From Clostridia bacterium (GTDB lineage Bacteria; Bacillota; Clostridia; Christensenellales; DTU072): a stretch of 41,053 bases of DNA. This document shows, piece after piece, positions 17,359 through 26,685 of the stretch (positions are counted from its first letter, which is position 1; each line of letters opens with the position of its first letter). The notes beneath the pieces were generated by a model, which was given only the letters and a program-made list of their open reading frames with translations, did no database searches and was not told where the DNA came from. The stretch covers positions 1 through 41,053 of the forward strand of contig JAFXIB010000104.1 of NCBI GenBank assembly GCA_017533505.1. The letters are read 5' to 3'. The translations under genes and the position numbers were made by a program.

Positions 17359-17387
17359 TTGAAATAATACTAATGTAATGATATTAT
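17359..17387 (+). promoter_or_regulatory. Promoter of the DUF2804 gene
   Basis: TTGAAA (17359-17364), 17-bp spacer, TATTAT (17382-17387), followed by an AAAGAGGGA ribosome site before ATG 17409. Confidence 0.6.
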
Positions 17388-17408
17388 AAAAAATAAAGAG
17401 GGATTTAT

Positions 17409-18461
17409 ATGAATAAGCAAATAGAATATACATCATCAACTCCACTTTTGGACGCAAATGGCAATCTTATCGCTAAAGGCTGGGCTCGTCATAATGTCTT
17501 TGAATATAAGCGTGAGCTTGTAAAACCAAGATGGCGCCTCAAAGAATGGGACTTCCACCAAATCTCCGATGGACAATATAAGGTGTTGATTAATTTCTTT
17601 AACATCACCGTTGGTACTTCCGCCGCCGCATCCATAAGGGATATAAGAACTGGTGAACTTATTGCCAACAATGTATGTATTATTCCTTTTACTCGCAATC
17701 GTTTCCTTCCACCAGAGATAGGCGACAAACGCAACAAACTTGTGTTTGACTCACATGGCATCAAAATGGTATATGACACCTGCCCTGATGAAGGATACCG
17801 TCATATCACTTTTGAGTCCACCTATAATGGTCAGCCCATAAAGTATGATTTTATGGAAGAAATCCCTGCTGGACATGAAAATATAACCATAGTAACTCCC
17901 TTCAAAAAGAAAAATCAATTCTTCCTTACCACCAAGCAAAACTGCATGCCAGCAGAAGGCTATGTGCAAATTGGCGATAAGAAGATAACCTTTACAATAG
18001 ATAATTCCTTTGGCACCATGGACTGGGGTCGTGGTGTTTGGCCACATAAGTGTGAGTGGTATTGGGGCAATGGCTCTACATATCTCTATGACGATGACGG
18101 CACAAAACACACATTCGGCTTTGAAATCACTTGGCTCATCGGCGATGACTCCAATGCAACCGAAACCTGTCTTTTCTACGATGGAAAGGCCCACAAAATC
18201 GGCAAGGTAGATGTAAAAGAATTCCCCGGTAAAAAAGGTTGGCTAAAAGAATGGGAGTTTGTATCCGAAGATGGCAGATTTGAAATGGTTATGACACCCT
18301 TCTATGACGACCACTCCTACACTCTTAATAAAGATATACTTGGTACTGAGTGCCACCAAGCACACGGACTATGGCGTGGAAAGGTTGTCCTTGACGACGG
18401 AAAAGTCCTCGAAATCAAGGATATGTACGCATTCTGTGAATATGTAAAAAATAGCTGGTAA
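17409..18461 (+). CDS. DUF2804 domain-containing protein
   Basis: 350 residues, cytoplasmic by sequence. The DUF2804 family is recognisable from the start (LLDANGNLIAKGWARHN, then RLKEWDFHQI) and from the central FTIDNSFGTMDWGRGVWPH followed by EWYWGNGS, a Trp/Gly-rich block, and FGFEITWLIGD. DUF2804 proteins are all-beta and of unknown biochemical function; a lipocalin-like binding or isomerase role has been considered for related folds but cannot be shown here. It is followed 40 bp later by the phosphoesterase gene with no terminator between, so the two are probably co-transcribed. Confidence 0.92.
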   Translation: MNKQIEYTSSTPLLDANGNLIAKGWARHNVFEYKRELVKPRWRLKEWDFHQISDGQYKVLINFFNITVGTSAAASIRDIRTGELIANNVCIIPFTRNRFLPPEIGDKRNKLVFDSHGIKMVYDTCPDEGYRHITFESTYNGQPIKYDFMEEIPAGHENITIVTPFKKKNQFFLTTKQNCMPAEGYVQIGDKKITFTIDNSFGTMDWGRGVWPHKCEWYWGNGSTYLYDDDGTKHTFGFEITWLIGDDSNATETCLFYDGKAHKIGKVDVKEFPGKKGWLKEWEFVSEDGRFEMVMTPFYDDHSYTLNKDILGTECHQAHGLWRGKVVLDDGKVLEIKDMYAFCEYVKNSW

Positions 18462-18501
18462 GCTGGAAATTATGAAATACTCATCCTTTAGGAGGTAGAA
18501 A

Positions 18502-20316
18502 ATGAAATCTCTATCCAAAAGAATTGCTATCTTGATAGTTGTTCTTGTCCTCGCTGTTTCGGGCGCTGTTGTTGGCGTTCTTGGCGCACAAGCTCTTGAG
18601 CCCAAACCAGATGTTGAAATCATGGTTATCTCTGATACCCATGTATTCTCCGATGAACATGTTGGCAATCTCTGCGATGACTTTTTGACCTTTGACGCAG
18701 CTCGCACCGGTAGAGTACAATATCTAACCGAAAGCGTTTTCCGCAACAGTATAAACTACATCAAAAAGCAATCTCCAGATGCCCTATTTATCACTGGCGA
18801 CCTTGTAGATACTGCAACCAAGTTTACCCACCAAGAAGTTGCAAACTATCTCAAGGAAGTGGAAGCTAATGGTATTGATGTATTTGTTGTACCAGGCAAC
18901 CACGATATCTCTTCAAGCGCTCCATCCTTTGAAAATGGATATAGAGAATCCGTTGATGCTGTAAACTACGACGAATTCAAAGAAATCTACTACGATTTCG
19001 GTTGGGACGGCGCTGTTAAGACCGACGACAAGAGTATTTCCTACGCAGCTGACCTCGGCGATAAGTATAGAGTAATCTCCATCGATGCTACTCGCGCAAA
19101 AGCAGACCTTTCTTTGAGCCCCGACTTAATCGAATGGACAAAGCAAGCTATCGAAGAAACCATCGCTGACGGAAGAATTCCAATTGGTATCACTCACTAC
19201 TCCATGGTTATCCACTTTGGCGAAATCACTGCTATGTTTGCAAGCGAAAAGTCATATATCAACGATGTCGACAACTTCCGTACTGCCGTGATGGAAGCAG
19301 GACTTGAGTATGTATTCACCGGCCATATGCACGCAAATGACATCGCTTCTTACACCGACGAAGAAGGTAGAACTCTATATGATATCGAAACTTCATCACT
19401 CGCTGCAGCTCCTTCTCCAATAAGAACTGTAAAGTGCTTCGGTACAGAATTCCACTTTAGCACCACCAATCTACCGGCTCTTGCTGAAGATACCCTTCCT
19501 GATTATCTACCAGCTGACGAAAGAGCAGCTGTCCTTGCTGACTATCAAACCTACGCAAGACGCGGTCTAGAAAAGGATATGCGCGAAAACCTATTCTATG
19601 GCAAAAAGCTCGCTGGCTATGTCGATATGATAATCGGCGCTTTTGATATCGACACCACCACTACCGGTGCAAAAATACTATCAAATGACTTCTGCGCTAT
19701 GGTAGAAGATATCCTTGATATGCCACTTTACGGCGCAAATAGCGTTGAAAGCGTTTGTGAATCCTATGGTGTTGAATTCCCAGTTGTCAATGCTGCAACT
19801 GCTGGCGAATTTATCTTCAACTTCGTTGCTGAATGGTTTGGTGGAGATGAAAATCTTGAGCTAAACAGCGCAGAAGACCTTGCTCTTCGCTATGTAGTTT
19901 ACGCTGCTCTCGACAAGGTCGCAGACTTTGATTTGTTTGGTCGCCTCAATGCTCTCAACCCCAATGTTAAGGTTGTTGACCTCAAACCAGCAATGCAACA
20001 ACTCTTTACATCACAAAAACTTGATGTTGTAAAGAACGACCTCATCGGCAATGTTTTGAACTCCGTTCCTGCTATCAAAGACTCTGCCATCGGTGGCATC
20101 GCAAATGCTGGCTCTCAAGCTATCATAACAGCAATTGCAACAATACTTCCATCTATCAACCTTTATGGTCTTGACCTTGATGGTGTCATTGATGCTCAAG
20201 CTGGTGCAATTGATTTTGGCGCAATCTTTGATCTTGCTATTGAAGATATCGGTATTGGTATCCTAACCGACTTCAGCGAAGCTGACAACAATACTATTCT
20301 TAACGAACAAGAATAG
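18502..20316 (+). CDS. Secreted calcineurin-like metallophosphoesterase
   Basis: 604 residues. Residues 7-30 form a signal peptide. The dinuclear metal site of the calcineurin-like family is complete: D45-T-H47 (ISDTH), D100 in TGDLVD, GNHD at 132-135, H232 in ITHYS, and GHMH at 274-277. Residues from about 310 to the end form a helical domain I do not recognise; no LPxTG motif or C-terminal membrane helix is visible, so the protein may be released. AGGAGG lies 7 nt before ATG 18502. Codons are biased to C-ending Asp, Asn and Ile codons compared with neighbours, consistent with high expression. The substrate is unknown. Confidence 0.92.
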   Translation: MKSLSKRIAILIVVLVLAVSGAVVGVLGAQALEPKPDVEIMVISDTHVFSDEHVGNLCDDFLTFDAARTGRVQYLTESVFRNSINYIKKQSPDALFITGDLVDTATKFTHQEVANYLKEVEANGIDVFVVPGNHDISSSAPSFENGYRESVDAVNYDEFKEIYYDFGWDGAVKTDDKSISYAADLGDKYRVISIDATRAKADLSLSPDLIEWTKQAIEETIADGRIPIGITHYSMVIHFGEITAMFASEKSYINDVDNFRTAVMEAGLEYVFTGHMHANDIASYTDEEGRTLYDIETSSLAAAPSPIRTVKCFGTEFHFSTTNLPALAEDTLPDYLPADERAAVLADYQTYARRGLEKDMRENLFYGKKLAGYVDMIIGAFDIDTTTTGAKILSNDFCAMVEDILDMPLYGANSVESVCESYGVEFPVVNAATAGEFIFNFVAEWFGGDENLELNSAEDLALRYVVYAALDKVADFDLFGRLNALNPNVKVVDLKPAMQQLFTSQKLDVVKNDLIGNVLNSVPAIKDSAIGGIANAGSQAIITAIATILPSINLYGLDLDGVIDAQAGAIDFGAIFDLAIEDIGIGILTDFSEADNNTILNEQE

Positions 20317-20320
20317 TATT
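20290..20320 (+). repeat. 12-bp perfect inverted repeat spanning the phosphoesterase stop codon
   Basis: AATACTATTCTT (20290-20301) and AAGAATAGTATT (20309-20320) with a 7-nt loop; the TAG stop (20314-20316) is inside the right arm. There is no T-run, so it is not a simple terminator. Confidence 0.85.
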
Positions 20321-20324
20321 GATC

Positions 20325-20343
20325 ATCACCTTTAAAAGGTGAT
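20325..20343. repeat. Second inverted repeat downstream of the phosphoesterase
   Basis: ATCACCTTT-A-AAAGGTGAT, at most nine complementary positions; it realistically folds as a 6-bp stem with a 7-nt loop. It has no following U-tract. Confidence 0.7.
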
Positions 20344-20380
20344 GGTTATAAGTAATAATGCTGATACAGTATTACAATAA

Positions 20381-20413
20381 AAAGGCTCTCCGATTGGAGA
20401 GCCTTTCTTTTTG
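20381..20413. terminator. Bidirectional terminator between convergent units
   Basis: AAAGGCTCTCC-GATT-GGAGAGCCTTT, an 11-bp stem, with TTTCTTTTT on the + side and TTTTTATT on the - side. It ends both the DUF2804-phosphoesterase transcript and the ABC/surface-protein operon. Confidence 0.9.
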
Positions 20414-20433
20414 GGAATTATCTATGCTTGAAC

Positions 20434-23400
20434 TTATGACCAAGCAGTTCCGTTGTAGGTGTAAGTCGTGCCTACTGCTGCAGATGTTGTGCCACTTGTA
20501 TTGTTCAATGTCAAGTTGAAATACAATGGAGCAGGATTAAAGGTTAGAACTGCTGCAACCTTTGAGATACTTACGTCAAGGTCACCATCACCTTCCATAG
20601 ATTCAACTGATGTGATTGTTGCATTTTGTCCGATTACAACCTTGCCACCATTTACGCCATAGATGTCTCCGCCAAAGCTACCATTTACATTCATGGTACC
20701 TTCAATATAAATCTTTGCGTCTCCCCTATTGGTTGGATAGTAACAAGGAGCTACATCGGTAAATCCATTCTTGTAAACTACTGCTTTACCATTAAGATTG
20801 TAAGTTGCACCACTCTTAACAGTCAATGTTGCGCCAGGCATCATCTTGAATTGATAATTTTGAGTGAATGTGCCACTATTTATAACGATATCCAATCTGC
20901 CATCAAGTGGGAATACTACCTTTTCACTACTTACAGAAACTGTTCTTGCACCAACCAATACTGTGAGTGATGCATATCCATCGCTAATATTGCCGTCCAA
21001 AGTCATCTTTACTCTATCATTTGCAAAGCCTTTGGTAATCTTATCTCCAGCTTGTGTCATACGAATGACTGCACTGCTTACACTGCTGGAAGAAGAAATA
21101 ATTGTGAAGTATGCTTTTGATATCTTTGCTTTAATGATTGGTTTTCCACCTAAAAATGGAATGTCTTCTGGTATATTTTGTGCACTCGTAGCTATCTTAA
21201 CAACACCACGAAGTGTTGCGCCATATTGAAGTACCATAGTAGACTGAATTGATCTAATTTCATATTGGCTAAATGGGAACATTTTTGGATCATTGGGCAA
21301 AGGATAATCACCTTCTCCCATAAAGTCTAACAATCCTATTTCACAACTGCCCATAAATCTTGTTGCTGTTCTAGAACCTCCTATCCAACCACTCAAGTAC
21401 ATGTTTTCTGTAACCATAGTATTGCCTGTTGTTGTAATCTTACCAGAACCCTTGATGTATCCATATACATTGAGAGCTGCACTATTAACATTGATGTTAC
21501 CAATTAGATTAATAACAGTATAGTTACCTGTGATTGCATTTTGATAGTAACCATGCATTTGCTTGCCTGTTACCGCACCTACTGTCAATGTAGCACCTGA
21601 TGCTACGGTGAGAGTTACATTTTGTGGAATAGTAAGTGTAATATAAAGAACAGGTGCAGGGTTAGTGTCAGTTGCACCTACAGGGTGTGCTTTATATGCA
21701 TTAGTCGTGCTTTCTGCGCCATCGACGTCATCTACATCCAAGAATCCTAATGTATCAGTTGCACTGAGTGGGAGCAAGAAGGTTACACCATTCTTTACTG
21801 TATAGTATGAGTTTCCAGTGTAGTAACGGCTGATTACTTCTGGTTGGGTTGCAAAACTTGTGTTTGCTTTGACTATTGCCGTACCTGAAGTTGCAGTATT
21901 CAATGCATCTTCTGGAGTATAAAGGGTGTTGCCAACAAGCACACTCTTGTACTTGATGAAGAAGCTTACATCTTGTGAACCATCAGCTGTGTTGAGCTTG
22001 AAGTTGGTTGATGTGAAGGTCATCTTTGTAAAGTGTGTACCTGGCTTAAATGAAGTACCATTTGAGTAGGTAATAGTATAGTTACCACCAGCACCTAGTG
22101 CTTGTTGACCATCAATCCACCAAATCGTTATATTCAATGGGAATGTGGGATCCATATTGGTGCTATTGACATCGATTTGAGTTTCAATCTCAATAGTTGT
22201 ATTTACAACCTCATTGTTAGCATCAAGACTGATGAGTGCAGGAGTAATGATGATGTTTACGATTATTGGTAGGTCTTCGTAGTTTTCGGGGTTTGCATTA
22301 TAGTATGCTTCGTAACTATCCTTATCAACACTTGGCTTAATATCTCCATTTACCCAGTAGAATCCGTCCTTACCAAGGGCATAATCACTTGCCAAGGTCT
22401 TGTTTGGAGAATATACACCACTGAATGACTTATCATACTTGTGCTCATCTTTGGAGTACTTTGCTTTATGCATTTCAACCACTATTGATGCATTGGTAAG
22501 AATATAGTTGCCATCGGTAGTTGATGCTACTACATCATATTTTGCAGCATTTTGGAACTTCTTCTTTGATGTTGAGTTAGCATTTTGTGATGTAAATGCT
22601 ACTGTCACATCTTGCATATCACCATAAATATCAAAATATTGTGCAGTAATTGAGCTTGAGCGATCGGTACCATCATAGGTGTAGGTTGTTGCATTACCAC
22701 TCCAGTTTACTTCTACTTTCTTTGGAGCAACAATAACCTTTCCTTCAACAATCTTTGTGATGTTGTACTTTTGTGACTCTGCTGTCATAGTGATTGCATA
22801 GTTGCCTTTTGCATTACCCCTTGTATAAGCAGTAGCAATAGTATAACTACCAAATGTATCATTGTTATCCCAGGTTGCCAAACCACTTGCTACAAATGTT
22901 AACTCTGGTGTTACATCACCAAATGTTACATCTTTGTTTGTTGCTGTCAAAGTGATATCCTTCTTGTTTACAACAAGGGTACCATTTTTTGCAATAATCT
23001 TATAGTTGTTCAAACTCAAATCTGGAACAATGTCATACTCACCAGCAATACCATTGGTGTCAGCGGTAAATGCACAATTGAAATCAAAGTGAGTTCTCCA
23101 GAAATCAAGGTCTTCGCCGTCTACAAAACCATCAGTTGTAGCAGAGAAGGCTGGCTTTTGATCACCATAGGTGATGGTTTCGTCCTTAACAGTAACCATC
23201 AAATCTTTTCTGTTGATAGTCAATGTGCCATCTACCAATGTAATCACATAGTTAGGATTGCTCAACTCTGATGCAGTAATTGTATAGAAGTTTGCATCAT
23301 AACGGCCAGTCTTTTCGTTTACTGCGCCATCAATGCTTATAGTAAGAGCACCAAGAGTGTTGATATCTTCGCCAACAGCAAAAGCATCTTTGCCATCTTC

Positions 23401-26400
23401 ATATGCAATTGCTTTGTGGGTTAGGGTTGGGAGAGCATCACCATAGGTGATTTCCTTATCTTCTACAGCAATGGTAATTGGGCGTGGAGAAATTACAACT
23501 TCCAATACTTCCTCGATTTCAACAGCATCTCCATCCATAATCTTGTAATAAATGCTATGGGTATCTGCATTAATCTTGGCAACTTCACTTGGGAATGCTC
23601 CATCTCTAACTACATTATGATATTCAACACCATCGTTAGAAACAAGAACTTTTACATTGGTAAAATCGAATCCAAGACTTTCGTCGAGATACTCAATATC
23701 CAAACCGTGAGCAGTACCATCATAAACTACAGTATTTGCTGTTACAAATACACCGATGGTATCAATTGCTATTTGACAGTCATAGGAAATGGTATAGTTG
23801 CTTGCTTTGTCTGCATTACCACGAGTAATGGTGAATGTACCGGTCTCCCATGTGAACTCATTGCTTAATTCTTGACCAAGAGATACATACATACCCTTTG
23901 TTGTAGGTATTGATTGCATTGTACCTGCAATAATATCTCCATCAAATAGACCATGTGCAACAAGGCCAGTACCATCAAATGAGCCGTTCCATGCAACAGG
24001 GTCTGTGGTGAATCCTCTTGCCTCAATGGTCAATGCTCTTGGAACAACAGTAATTGTGCCATTTTGATAGCTGATTTGATAGTTAGTAGCAGTATAATTG
24101 CCGATTTCAACTTCGTGTTCGCCTACATCGTAGCCTGCTTGGTAACCACCTACAATTGAGCCACCTGTAATTGCCTTTTCTGGTGCCCAAATATCATCAC
24201 CAACAAGACCATCGTATTCAACTTTAACATCAAGGTTATCACCATAGGTGATAGTTGAATTAACAACGCTGATTGTCAATGCCCTCTTTACTACTTCGAG
24301 CTTACCTACTACTGCACTATTGTTGTTGATTATATAGTTCTTTGATGCATATCCACCTACTACAACATCATATATTCCAACAGGCTTACCAGTTGTATAA
24401 TCTGATGTAAATGATTGAGCTGTGGTTTTGAGGCTGTTTTCAATCGTGTCACTACCAACCAAATCGCCTTCTTCTGCTGAAAGATTGCTTGCAAATGTAG
24501 CATTTGTTGGATAACCATCATAATAAGTGATAGTGCTGGTTGCAAGTGAAAGGGTGATCCTCTTGGGATTTACCTTAACAGTTCCTTCAGCACGGGTTAT
24601 ATCGTAGTTGGGATTGCTCAATGAAGAATCATAAATTTTAATATAATAGTTTCCAACACCTGAATATATATTGGTATTCTTATTTGCTTTATAGTTGGTA
24701 TCATAATTAAGTCTACCAAGGTCTTCCAATGTGTCACCTGCAACAAGACCTTCTGCCTTGAATGTATATTTGGGACTTGGATCACCATATGTTACGGTAA
24801 AACTATCTGGTGTTACAGTTACAGCTTTAGGTAGAACAGTGAGAACTGCATCTTGTATTTTACCATCTGTGGCAATATTTATCTCATACTCATTATTACT
24901 ATAGGTTGCACTAATTGTGTATCCAGCTTCCGTTACATCGGATCCGGCTTGATATGAGCAAGTATATTCTATTGCATTTTTGATAGTTTCAACATCTTTT
25001 GCAATAGCGCCTTCAAGTGAAACAGTATACTCTGGGATTTCATCTCCGTAGACAACGGTTTTTGGGTCCAAAGTAATTGTCAAAGGACGCTTGATAACTT
25101 TGAGTGTTACGGTTGGCCAACTTTCTATTGTATAGTTGTTTGAAGTCCAACAATTCTCCTGCAATCCAACTTTATATTCGCCAACAGCAGAACCAATATC
25201 ATATGGGTTATTTGGTATATCATCGCCATCCAAGAATGACTCATTTTCGCCATCAACAAAGCCTTGCAAAGAGTATTGTACAAGGGGTTGAGGACTTCCG
25301 TAGTAAATCATATATTTACCATCCCAATAGTTATCAATTGGTAGCGATATGGTAAGTGTAAGAACTTTTGCTTCAATGTGTACTGATACAGCATCAAAGC
25401 CAGTAATTTCATATGGCTCGTAGTTAGCACGCTCTATCTTGGTTTCAAGGTTATAGTCACCGGCATCCTTGATGAATGATGGAACATATTCAGTTTCGCC
25501 CTTTCTTCTATAAGTAATTGTGTCACCAGGAAGTGTTCCTTCAAAGTCGAGCTCGCGAATCTTTCCATTGTAAACATCGTTGAAGCCCTTGACTGAAATC
25601 ATACCCTCAAGAGTACCAGGGGTAACAGTAATGGTGATAACTTCGCTATCATACTTCTTCTCAAGATTCTTGTAGCTTGCTGTTACTCTGACTTCGTAGG
25701 TATATTCGCCAACATCCTTGCAACCTACTTGTAGGGTGGTATCATTTTCGCCAGCGATAACTGCACTTGCTTGAGCATCATACCACTCATAGCTATAAGT
25801 GATAACAGAGTTAGCATAAAGTGAACTTGTTAGAGTAAAGCCCTTGGTGTCATAACGGAAGTTATTGCGATTTGCAGTAAGCTTCAAGCCTTCAATATCT
25901 TGCAAAGAAACTTTTGTATAGAGTAACAAGTCGGTGCAAGGCATCGTGTGACCACTTGCAGGGGCCTTATATGTTTCGGTAAGCTCTGGGTCAACACAGA
26001 GTGCTTCAAGCACAAGACCACCTGGAATTGCGCTTTCTACATCGTCATACAATGTGTTATAAAGTGCTGTAATATCACTTTTGATTGCTGCTGTAACTCT
26101 TTTGATTTCCACACCATTGTCATCAAATACTACGATGTCTTGCTTTTTGGTGTCAAACATCGCTCTGACGGTTAAATCAGATTTTACAGAACTAAAATCT
26201 TCGTCCCAGCCCTTGAAGTCATGTCCTTCGAGAGTAGGATCTTCTGGTGCAACTGCTGATTGTCCGTACACTACTATTTGGTAATCTTTACCATCAACTT
26301 GAATGGTTGAGCCATCGTTATGCTTGAATGTTACCTTGAAAGTTTGTACTTCCCATTTAGCATAAACTGTTACGCTCTTGGTGGGGAGCTTTGTGAACTC

Positions 26401-26673
26401 ATCATTAAACTCTGCATCCAAGAACCAGCCTTTGAATACATAGCCCTCTTTTTCTTCGGGTGTATAGCTCAATGCTTCTTGTGGGTCGGTGGTGGTGTGG
26501 ACTTCCTCACCATCATCCATAAATGTAATAACTATACCACCAGTTGATGGGTTCTTGTCGCCATCACCATCAGAATAGTCAACATCTGCATTTGAACAAG
26601 CAAACAAAATTGCAACTGTACATAGTAGCATCATAACTACTACGAGTGTTCTTATTAGTTTGTTCTTTGTCAT
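20434..26673 (-). CDS. Giant MBG-repeat lipoprotein with InlB-type N-terminal repeats
   Basis: 2079 residues. The N-terminal signal ends in ILFAC, a lipobox-like site with Cys26, so the protein is probably lipid-anchored outside the membrane. Next are two or three InlB-type units (YVFKGWFLDAEF ... VYAKWE; HDFKGWDEDF). About 13 MBG_2-type units of 75-100 residues follow, recognised by ITYGD-x-xP, GDxL and NYxI. The C-terminal 600 residues are rich in short Val/Gly/Asn turns (TLTVGAVTG, LNVYGYIKGSGKI, VVIGQNATI), suggesting a beta-helix. No membrane helix or sorting motif ends the protein. AGGAGG precedes ATG 26673, 12 bp after the previous gene. It is last in the ABC operon; an adhesin or envelope role is inferred. 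Confidence 0.9.
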   Translation of the reverse strand: MTKNKLIRTLVVVMMLLCTVAILFACSNADVDYSDGDGDKNPSTGGIVITFMDDGEEVHTTTDPQEALSYTPEEKEGYVFKGWFLDAEFNDEFTKLPTKSVTVYAKWEVQTFKVTFKHNDGSTIQVDGKDYQIVVYGQSAVAPEDPTLEGHDFKGWDEDFSSVKSDLTVRAMFDTKKQDIVVFDDNGVEIKRVTAAIKSDITALYNTLYDDVESAIPGGLVLEALCVDPELTETYKAPASGHTMPCTDLLLYTKVSLQDIEGLKLTANRNNFRYDTKGFTLTSSLYANSVITYSYEWYDAQASAVIAGENDTTLQVGCKDVGEYTYEVRVTASYKNLEKKYDSEVITITVTPGTLEGMISVKGFNDVYNGKIRELDFEGTLPGDTITYRRKGETEYVPSFIKDAGDYNLETKIERANYEPYEITGFDAVSVHIEAKVLTLTISLPIDNYWDGKYMIYYGSPQPLVQYSLQGFVDGENESFLDGDDIPNNPYDIGSAVGEYKVGLQENCWTSNNYTIESWPTVTLKVIKRPLTITLDPKTVVYGDEIPEYTVSLEGAIAKDVETIKNAIEYTCSYQAGSDVTEAGYTISATYSNNEYEINIATDGKIQDAVLTVLPKAVTVTPDSFTVTYGDPSPKYTFKAEGLVAGDTLEDLGRLNYDTNYKANKNTNIYSGVGNYYIKIYDSSLSNPNYDITRAEGTVKVNPKRITLSLATSTITYYDGYPTNATFASNLSAEEGDLVGSDTIENSLKTTAQSFTSDYTTGKPVGIYDVVVGGYASKNYIINNNSAVVGKLEVVKRALTISVVNSTITYGDNLDVKVEYDGLVGDDIWAPEKAITGGSIVGGYQAGYDVGEHEVEIGNYTATNYQISYQNGTITVVPRALTIEARGFTTDPVAWNGSFDGTGLVAHGLFDGDIIAGTMQSIPTTKGMYVSLGQELSNEFTWETGTFTITRGNADKASNYTISYDCQIAIDTIGVFVTANTVVYDGTAHGLDIEYLDESLGFDFTNVKVLVSNDGVEYHNVVRDGAFPSEVAKINADTHSIYYKIMDGDAVEIEEVLEVVISPRPITIAVEDKEITYGDALPTLTHKAIAYEDGKDAFAVGEDINTLGALTISIDGAVNEKTGRYDANFYTITASELSNPNYVITLVDGTLTINRKDLMVTVKDETITYGDQKPAFSATTDGFVDGEDLDFWRTHFDFNCAFTADTNGIAGEYDIVPDLSLNNYKIIAKNGTLVVNKKDITLTATNKDVTFGDVTPELTFVASGLATWDNNDTFGSYTIATAYTRGNAKGNYAITMTAESQKYNITKIVEGKVIVAPKKVEVNWSGNATTYTYDGTDRSSSITAQYFDIYGDMQDVTVAFTSQNANSTSKKKFQNAAKYDVVASTTDGNYILTNASIVVEMHKAKYSKDEHKYDKSFSGVYSPNKTLASDYALGKDGFYWVNGDIKPSVDKDSYEAYYNANPENYEDLPIIVNIIITPALISLDANNEVVNTTIEIETQIDVNSTNMDPTFPLNITIWWIDGQQALGAGGNYTITYSNGTSFKPGTHFTKMTFTSTNFKLNTADGSQDVSFFIKYKSVLVGNTLYTPEDALNTATSGTAIVKANTSFATQPEVISRYYTGNSYYTVKNGVTFLLPLSATDTLGFLDVDDVDGAESTTNAYKAHPVGATDTNPAPVLYITLTIPQNVTLTVASGATLTVGAVTGKQMHGYYQNAITGNYTVINLIGNINVNSAALNVYGYIKGSGKITTTGNTMVTENMYLSGWIGGSRTATRFMGSCEIGLLDFMGEGDYPLPNDPKMFPFSQYEIRSIQSTMVLQYGATLRGVVKIATSAQNIPEDIPFLGGKPIIKAKISKAYFTIISSSSSVSSAVIRMTQAGDKITKGFANDRVKMTLDGNISDGYASLTVLVGARTVSVSSEKVVFPLDGRLDIVINSGTFTQNYQFKMMPGATLTVKSGATYNLNGKAVVYKNGFTDVAPCYYPTNRGDAKIYIEGTMNVNGSFGGDIYGVNGGKVVIGQNATITSVESMEGDGDLDVSISKVAAVLTFNPAPLYFNLTLNNTSGTTSAAVGTTYTYNGTAWS
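22460..25625 (-). repeat. MBG_2-type repeat array in the lipoprotein
   Basis: About 13 units sharing TVTYGD/ITYGD starts and GTLxVxxKxLTI linkers between units. They are diverged at DNA level; boundaries are approximate. This is the 'YGD' subtype, unlike the 'YNG' subtype that dominates the other giant protein. Confidence 0.8.
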
Positions 26674-26685
26674 TAGGTTTACCTC

